Assembly: GCA_963921505.1 (NCBI GenBank)
Contig: OY997397.1
Span: 2,870,501-2,934,500, forward strand
Origin: Phakellia ventilabrum
Lineage: Eukaryota; Porifera; Demospongiae; Axinellida; Axinellidae
Direction of reading: 5' to 3'
DNA length: 64,000 nt
Position numbers and translations under genes: made by a program
Part shown: positions 59,801 to 64,000 of the stretch, one piece after another
Layout: the number at the start of each line of letters is the position of its first letter
Numbering within the stretch: the first letter of the stretch is position 1
The notes under the pieces: model-generated
What the model was told of the DNA's origin: nothing
The model's database searches: none
What the model saw: only the letters and a program-made list of their open reading frames with translations

Positions 59801-62800
59801 TCTTTTGATTGCGAATTGCGAGTTTTTCTATAACTCGCAATCAAAAGAATCGCAGGAAAAAGAATACGCAGTGACACGTGACCACGCCCCTTTTGCTCAA
59901 ACGCTCAACACGTGTTTTCAATCACGTTCAACTGTCGATCGTTGAGATGAGTATTCGTCGATATTTCAAGTCAACAGTCAACCTGCCAACACCCAGCCAA
60001 GCGCAACTGTCGCCAAACGTCCTTAGAGAGGTGAACCAAGCAGTGACAGCAGCGTTAGAGCGTGAAGAAGCAGGGAACCAGGCCAAACGAGGTAAAAAGC
60101 GAAAGTACAACGCTTCTTTCACACCTGAGGATCGCGCTGCTATTGGACGATACGCAGCTGAAAATGGCAATGCAGCAGCTGTTAAGAAGTTTAAGACCAC
60201 CCATGGCGTTGGAGAGAGCACCGTGTGGCTTGCCCGCTTGGCAATTCGCAATCATTAGAATCGCAATCTGGCTTGTACAGTGCCATTCGCAATCGTTTAA
60301 CTACGCAATCGAAACCCGACCTACGGTATTGACTTGAGTATAAACCCACTCCTATATAAGTTTAATATAGTCACTCTCACTTCAAATACCTTTGTTTCAT
60401 ACAGATCCAGAGATCAGACGTTATCAAAAGAATTGGATTGTCCTATTTAATGCCCACTTTCTGGTTGGATTTGCATATGCCATATCGTATACAAGCCTAC
60501 ACCAGTTTGTGACAAGCAAGTCAACCTCTCATGATGCAAATGCAAGTTTCATCACTTGTACTATATGATATTCACTCAGATTGCTTGCCAGATGCCTGTA
60601 CTAATAGTTTGGACAGCCTAAGTACCAGTTTGTTGAGTACCATGCAAACTTACTTACCTGCATGGGGGTATTTGATTGACTGAGCTTAAAATGTAAAATA
60701 GATGCAGCCGAAAAAAACCAGGACCAGAAAGAACCAGAAACCACCCTGCCCACAATTGCAACCGCATAAAGTAAGAGGGAGGGATTAAAAAAGGAGACCA
60801 AAAAGTTTCTAACCTACACTTAAATGTTTTACTGTGCTCATGGAAGTTTTGGATAGAGAAAAGACCAGAGGCTTCTGGTTCTCCTGTATTCTCTTGGCTG
60901 CACGTGTATTTTACATCACAACAATGTTCTACCTCTTCTGCCTCTGACCTGTCTGCCTGCCTTTCTTCTATCTCTAGATCTGTACCATGCTATAACTATT
61001 CTGTCCTAGGTGTAGGTTACTAGTAGCCTCGTACCCAGCCGTCCCAGCTTTTTTCTTTTGCAGTATGAAGTTTTGCTTTTTCTTACTAGATCTATCAGCG
61101 AAAAAAAGCTGAGACGGCTGGGTACAAGGCTAGATTACTAGGATGGTTGGGGTTTAGGGGGTGTATATAGTAGCAGGTTGACAGTTAAGATAGTTCTAAG
61201 ACCTACTTCAGCACAGATGATGCATATTCATCTCATGGAAAAGTGCATCTGGGTTGATAACGATGAGGATGAATTCACCTGAGGACTACAAACACTATGA
61301 CACTGTATCACAGTCGTATCACTATGACTGTGATACAGTGTGACATTATTTCTAGTTCTTCTTATCAGCCGGGCGTACGCTTTGCACGTGCTCGGCTGTT
61401 ATTAAGATTACTTTACATTCCCGCGTGTGTGTGTGTGTTCATCTGCAATTTTCACATGCGCTAAGTTACGTCATGCAGTTACTATGCCACTATAGGCACA
61501 AGCACAGTGGAAGCTACAGGAAGTTTGGAGGCTCAATAGGCCAAGGTACGTCAAGTTAGATTTGTTTTGTGTTGCCTAGACGGCGAAAGAGTGGTAGGAA
61601 ACGATGATCGCTAACTGAAAGTGTGTCAGCACTTTCGCTGGATGCTGTACAGGATGAGACTGTCTAGCCAAGCTGATCCGTTCTACAGCCGCATTTAGCT
61701 TAGACTGGCTTGTTGCTGAGCTTTCTGTAAAAAAACACCCGGCTGGTTTTTAGATATTAGCCAGGTAAGTTTCTGATCATTCAACATACATTTCCAAGCA
61801 AGATAACATACACTATTACGTATGTGTGATTTGAAACTGTACTTAAACTAATGCCTCGGTTCCAGTTATGAGTTACTTGACTTTACTCATTTGTCTATTA
61901 GGTTCAGCCGGGCCTGGGTCTAAGTGAGACGTGGTACTCATGGATAGTGGGTGTGTCCAGCATAGGAGAAATTAGTGCTGCTATCACAATTGCCGTCCTG
62001 TTGAGGTGTTCAATTTATGCTAAATACCTCATGCTGATGGGATTATCTGTGGGAGCCACTGGAGGCATACTCTATAGCGTTGGAAAGAATGGATGGATGC
62101 TTCTGATAGGTTAGTTAATTAATCTAGTAATTGTCTCATTCTCAAAGTTCTATAAGTCACTGATATGCATGTTCCACCACGGTTGAATGTATTTATTGCA
62201 CGAATAGACCAGTGCAGCTGCTGTGATGTGGGGGTACCTTGTAATAAAGCACTTACAGTCATTTACGTAATGATTGCACTATGGTGTGGGAGGGGTATGG
62301 TAGACAATGTTTTAGGAGGCTTTTATGATTAGCTTCTGGGTCTGAATTCATGTGTCTGCTAATGCTTTCCTTACTGCATGTCAATTCAAAATTTGCAGAC
62401 TGTGAGAGGCGCAGTGGCAATTTCATTGTATGGCATATCCTTGAGATATTAATGGCTTTACCGTAGCCATCTGAAGATCCTATCACTACTTTATTTGAGC
62501 CTTAGAATTACCAACAAAACATTAAGAGTTGTCCTAAGTATCACCTTATTCTGTAGTTCAGTAATGCAATGTAAGAGACTTCAACATAATCTTTTGCTCC
62601 CTAATTATATAGGTATTTCTTAGGAGTAGATAAAATATTCCAACAGTACGGTAACCACCGGACAATATTTGAACAAACTGTTGGAATCTGGCCTCTACAC
62701 AGGCCTTCCACCCACATTTTTTTCCCCATGGCCTCAGTTACGAGAATTTTTAGGCTACTTCAGAATCTCATCTCAGTTATCACACTGTATACACACTCTT

Positions 62801-63012
62801 TGAATATGTTCTCTTAATTTTCTTTGTAGGTCGTCTGTGCATTGGTTTGTACTTGGGCAGTCAAATGACTATCACAAGAGTCTACTTGGGAGAGTCAAGC
62901 ACCACTGTTATTGCCATGTTACCTCCTGAGAAGCAGGAGAAGTCAAAGATAAAACAAACTACCATTTTTATAGCTTTTACTGTGGGATCACTACCTTTTG
63001 TAATCAGTCCAG
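56891..63012 (+). CDS. MFSD8-like: MFSD8/CLN7-like transporter, copy D (5' part; runs off the window)
   Basis: Exons are 56891-56921 (MGCLSQCNNA, phase 1), 60405-60541, 61902-62109 and 62830-63012. The promoter-side words GCCCACGCATTTGGTAGGTG and CTTCCACCGGTCTCTAT lie upstream here as in copy C. Exon 2 (RYQKNWIVLFNAHFLVGFAY) ends at the same GC donor (AAT|GCAAGT) as C. Exon 3 is uninterrupted and shows the empty site of the copy C transposon. Exon 4 (GRLCIGLYLGSQMTITRVYL) differs from C at few residues. The start exon MGC... is supported by its conservation between C and D. Exon 5 would lie about 1 kb after exon 4, at or just past the right edge. Intron 1 (3.5 kb) holds a pogo-like element, a foldback and a diverged pair of repeats. 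Copy D is the intact-looking relative of C, in the same orientation about 35 kb away. Confidence 0.82.
57058..57125. repeat. Hairpin in gene D intron 1
   Basis: TAGTCTTGACTCCTGATCC pairs with GGGTCTGGAGTTAAGACTA. It is a short foldback without coding content. Confidence 0.55.
58486..59527. repeat. Pair of diverged direct repeats
   Basis: GGTCACTGCCATAGACTCTG followed by TAGTCACAACTG...GGTCAAAG occurs at 58486 and again at 59431, with a similar TTGACCATTTCTTTTTGGCGG tail. Both are about 95 bp, in gene D intron 1. Confidence 0.65.
58719..58836. mobile_element. TAGCCTCG-family foldback
   Basis: TAGCCTCGTTCCTAGTCCTT pairs with AAGGACTGGAAACACGGCTA. The inner CCAGCTTTTATCTCACAGC and GCTGCGAGATAAGAGCTGG also pair. 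Confidence 0.75.
59774..60326 (+). mobile_element. Pogo/Tc1-like element retaining a transposase N-terminal HTH
   Basis: The ends CCGTAGGCCGGGTTTCGATT and (inverse) CCGTAGGTCGGGTTTCGATT are nearly identical, and TA is duplicated on each side. The plus-strand frame from 59947 reads MSIRRYFKSTVNLPTPSQAQ, then KRKYNASFTPEDRAAIGRYA and THGVGESTVWLARL, resembling the helix-turn-helix head of pogo/CENP-B-type transposases. It ends almost at the 3' terminal repeat; the DDE catalytic part is absent. It is thus an internally deleted, non-autonomous copy. Confidence 0.75.
61024..61132. mobile_element. TAGCCTCG-family foldback
   Basis: TAGCCTCGTACCCAGCCGTC pairs with GACGGCTGGGTACAAGGCTA, with inner AGCTTTTTTC and GAAAAAAAGCT. 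GTTACTAG and ATTACTAG flank it (7 of 8 match). Confidence 0.8.
61297..61350. repeat. Short palindrome in gene D intron 2
   Basis: ACACTGTATCACAGTC is followed by GACTGTGATACAGTGT. The loop is about 10 bp. Confidence 0.7.
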
Positions 63013-64000
63013 GTGAGCAGTGTAAGCCATGTATACCTTTATGCTAAGCACATGGCTAACAGATGTGTGTGCATGTTTAGGGTACCGGTTTGTGCGCAGA
63101 TAGTGTCCAAACATGATCTGTATAGTAATTACTAAAAAAAGAACACTGTAAACAAGGGGTGGCATGATCTACATAGGATGAGAGTGCATACCAGAGCCAG
63201 GGGTTCATTTAGGAAAATCCCCAAGGGAGGGTATAGTGAGCAGTATTCAATTTTGAAGGGTTGAAATTCCTAAGGGGTGGCAAATGCCCCGCCCCCAATG
63301 AAGCCCTGAGAGTGGCCTATAGACCAGCCTTTCCACTTACACTCCCATCCAAGCATTGCAAGAGGGAGGCCTGCGTAGGAGTTCCTAGATCTCTTACATA
63401 GATTATACCAATATATTTTTGTTATTACAGTTGATATTGTGAGGTGGCTGCACTCCCCAAACGGGGGGTGCATTTCGTTGGTCTGGTCAGCTTATTTTAA
63501 ATGTTCTTGGCAGTATCTCACGACTGAAATTGAAACACACTTTTCTTGTATATTGCTGTGGTCCAGGGATCGTAGAGCCCTTGTAAAACAGTCACCAGGA
63601 AGGACACTTAATTCATTTCTCAAATGCAATTCAGCTGTTTTATTTCGTTTTTGTATTTCGAATGCAATTCACCTATTTTTTTTTGGTTTTCTAGTGTGAT
63701 TCGGCTATTTCGCTTTTTTGTATTTGGAATGCGATTCAGCTGTTTTGTATTTCAAATGTGATTCAGCTTTTTCATTTTTCATTTTTCATTTTTTTAAATG
63801 ACAAATCGATTTTTGTTTTTTAAATGCATGTCATTTCACATCGTAATGTCCATGCATATTGTATTTGGGTGCCCGTAGCCCCGCCCCATTCTTAATCAGC
63901 TACTGTCCTAAGTGCACATGCATCCCGATGTACATGGTCCCTGCTGCGCCCTATGTTTCTGTACCCTATTTCTCGCTCCTGCACTGGTGACCCACAAGTC
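63013..64000. repeat. Gene D intron 4 with AT-rich minisatellite
   Basis: From about 63613 to 63790, units like AAATGCAATTCAGCTGTTTT followed by ATTTCGTTTTTGTATTTC repeat four to five times with variation. The rest aligns loosely with the copy C intron after exon 4 (GAGGCCTGCGTA.GAGTTCCT is shared). Exon 5 is not reached. Confidence 0.65.

Noticed and set aside
1-64000. CRISPR arrays, rRNA and intact tRNA genes
   Set aside because: No regularly spaced identical repeats with unique spacers, no rRNA core motifs and no foldable tRNA were found; the one A-box hit (18562) lacks a proper B box.

Overview
The window looks like animal nuclear DNA from an early-branching metazoan, most likely a demosponge. 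The reasons are short phase-conserved introns, a Dlg/SAP97-type MAGUK opening with MPVRKQ, an intronless Death-NACHT-LRR (NLR) gene, an ankyrin-Roc-COR-Death (ROCO) gene, and dense small foldback transposons. The species cannot be fixed by eye, and intergenic and intronic DNA is rich in repeats.

Layout. (1) 0-4.1 kb, minus strand: the first three coding exons of a DLG scaffold gene, whose remainder lies left of the window. (2) 6.6-29.9 kb, plus strand: three tandem copies (A, B, C) of an MFSD8/CLN7-like major facilitator gene with the same exon plan and a large cysteine- and N-glycan-rich loop in exon 7. Copy C carries a hAT-like element in exon 3 and a LINE reverse-transcriptase scrap in exon 7. 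A minus-strand exon pair of unknown function sits between B and C. (3) 30-33 kb: a LINE 3' remnant and a fossil Ty3/gypsy integrase. (4) 33.25-36.1 kb, minus: a 957-residue NLR. (5) 36-39.5 kb: repeats with no convincing gene. (6) 39.5-40.7 kb, plus: an intronless acid-ceramidase/NAAA-type amidase. (7) 41-44.8 kb: tandem repeats and one unassigned minus-strand exon. (8) 44.9-50.6 kb, minus: a multi-exon ANK-Roc-COR gene ending in an array of symmetric phase-1 exons that encode Death domains and repeated short linkers. (9) 52.5-53.3 kb, minus: a protease-associated (PA) domain membrane protein. (10) 54-56.2 kb, minus: a fossil Ulp1-like protease scrap and a truncated, broken copy of the ROCO COR region. 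(11) 56.9 kb to the end, plus: a fourth MFSD8-like gene, D, a close duplicate of the 5' half of C; it runs off the right end.

Functional reading. The MFSD8-like copies probably encode endo-lysosomal transporters, since an acidic dileucine signal (DRxxLL) is kept in the tails of A, B and C. The NLR and ROCO genes are Death-domain signalling proteins of the kind expanded in sponge innate immunity. The NAAA-like enzyme and the MFS array may share a lysosomal setting, but nothing in the sequence links them directly. The most notable items are the cassette-exon Death/linker array of the ROCO gene with an in-frame TAG beside its P-loop, and the duplicated MFSD8 array with its GC-AG intron and exon-borne transposons.
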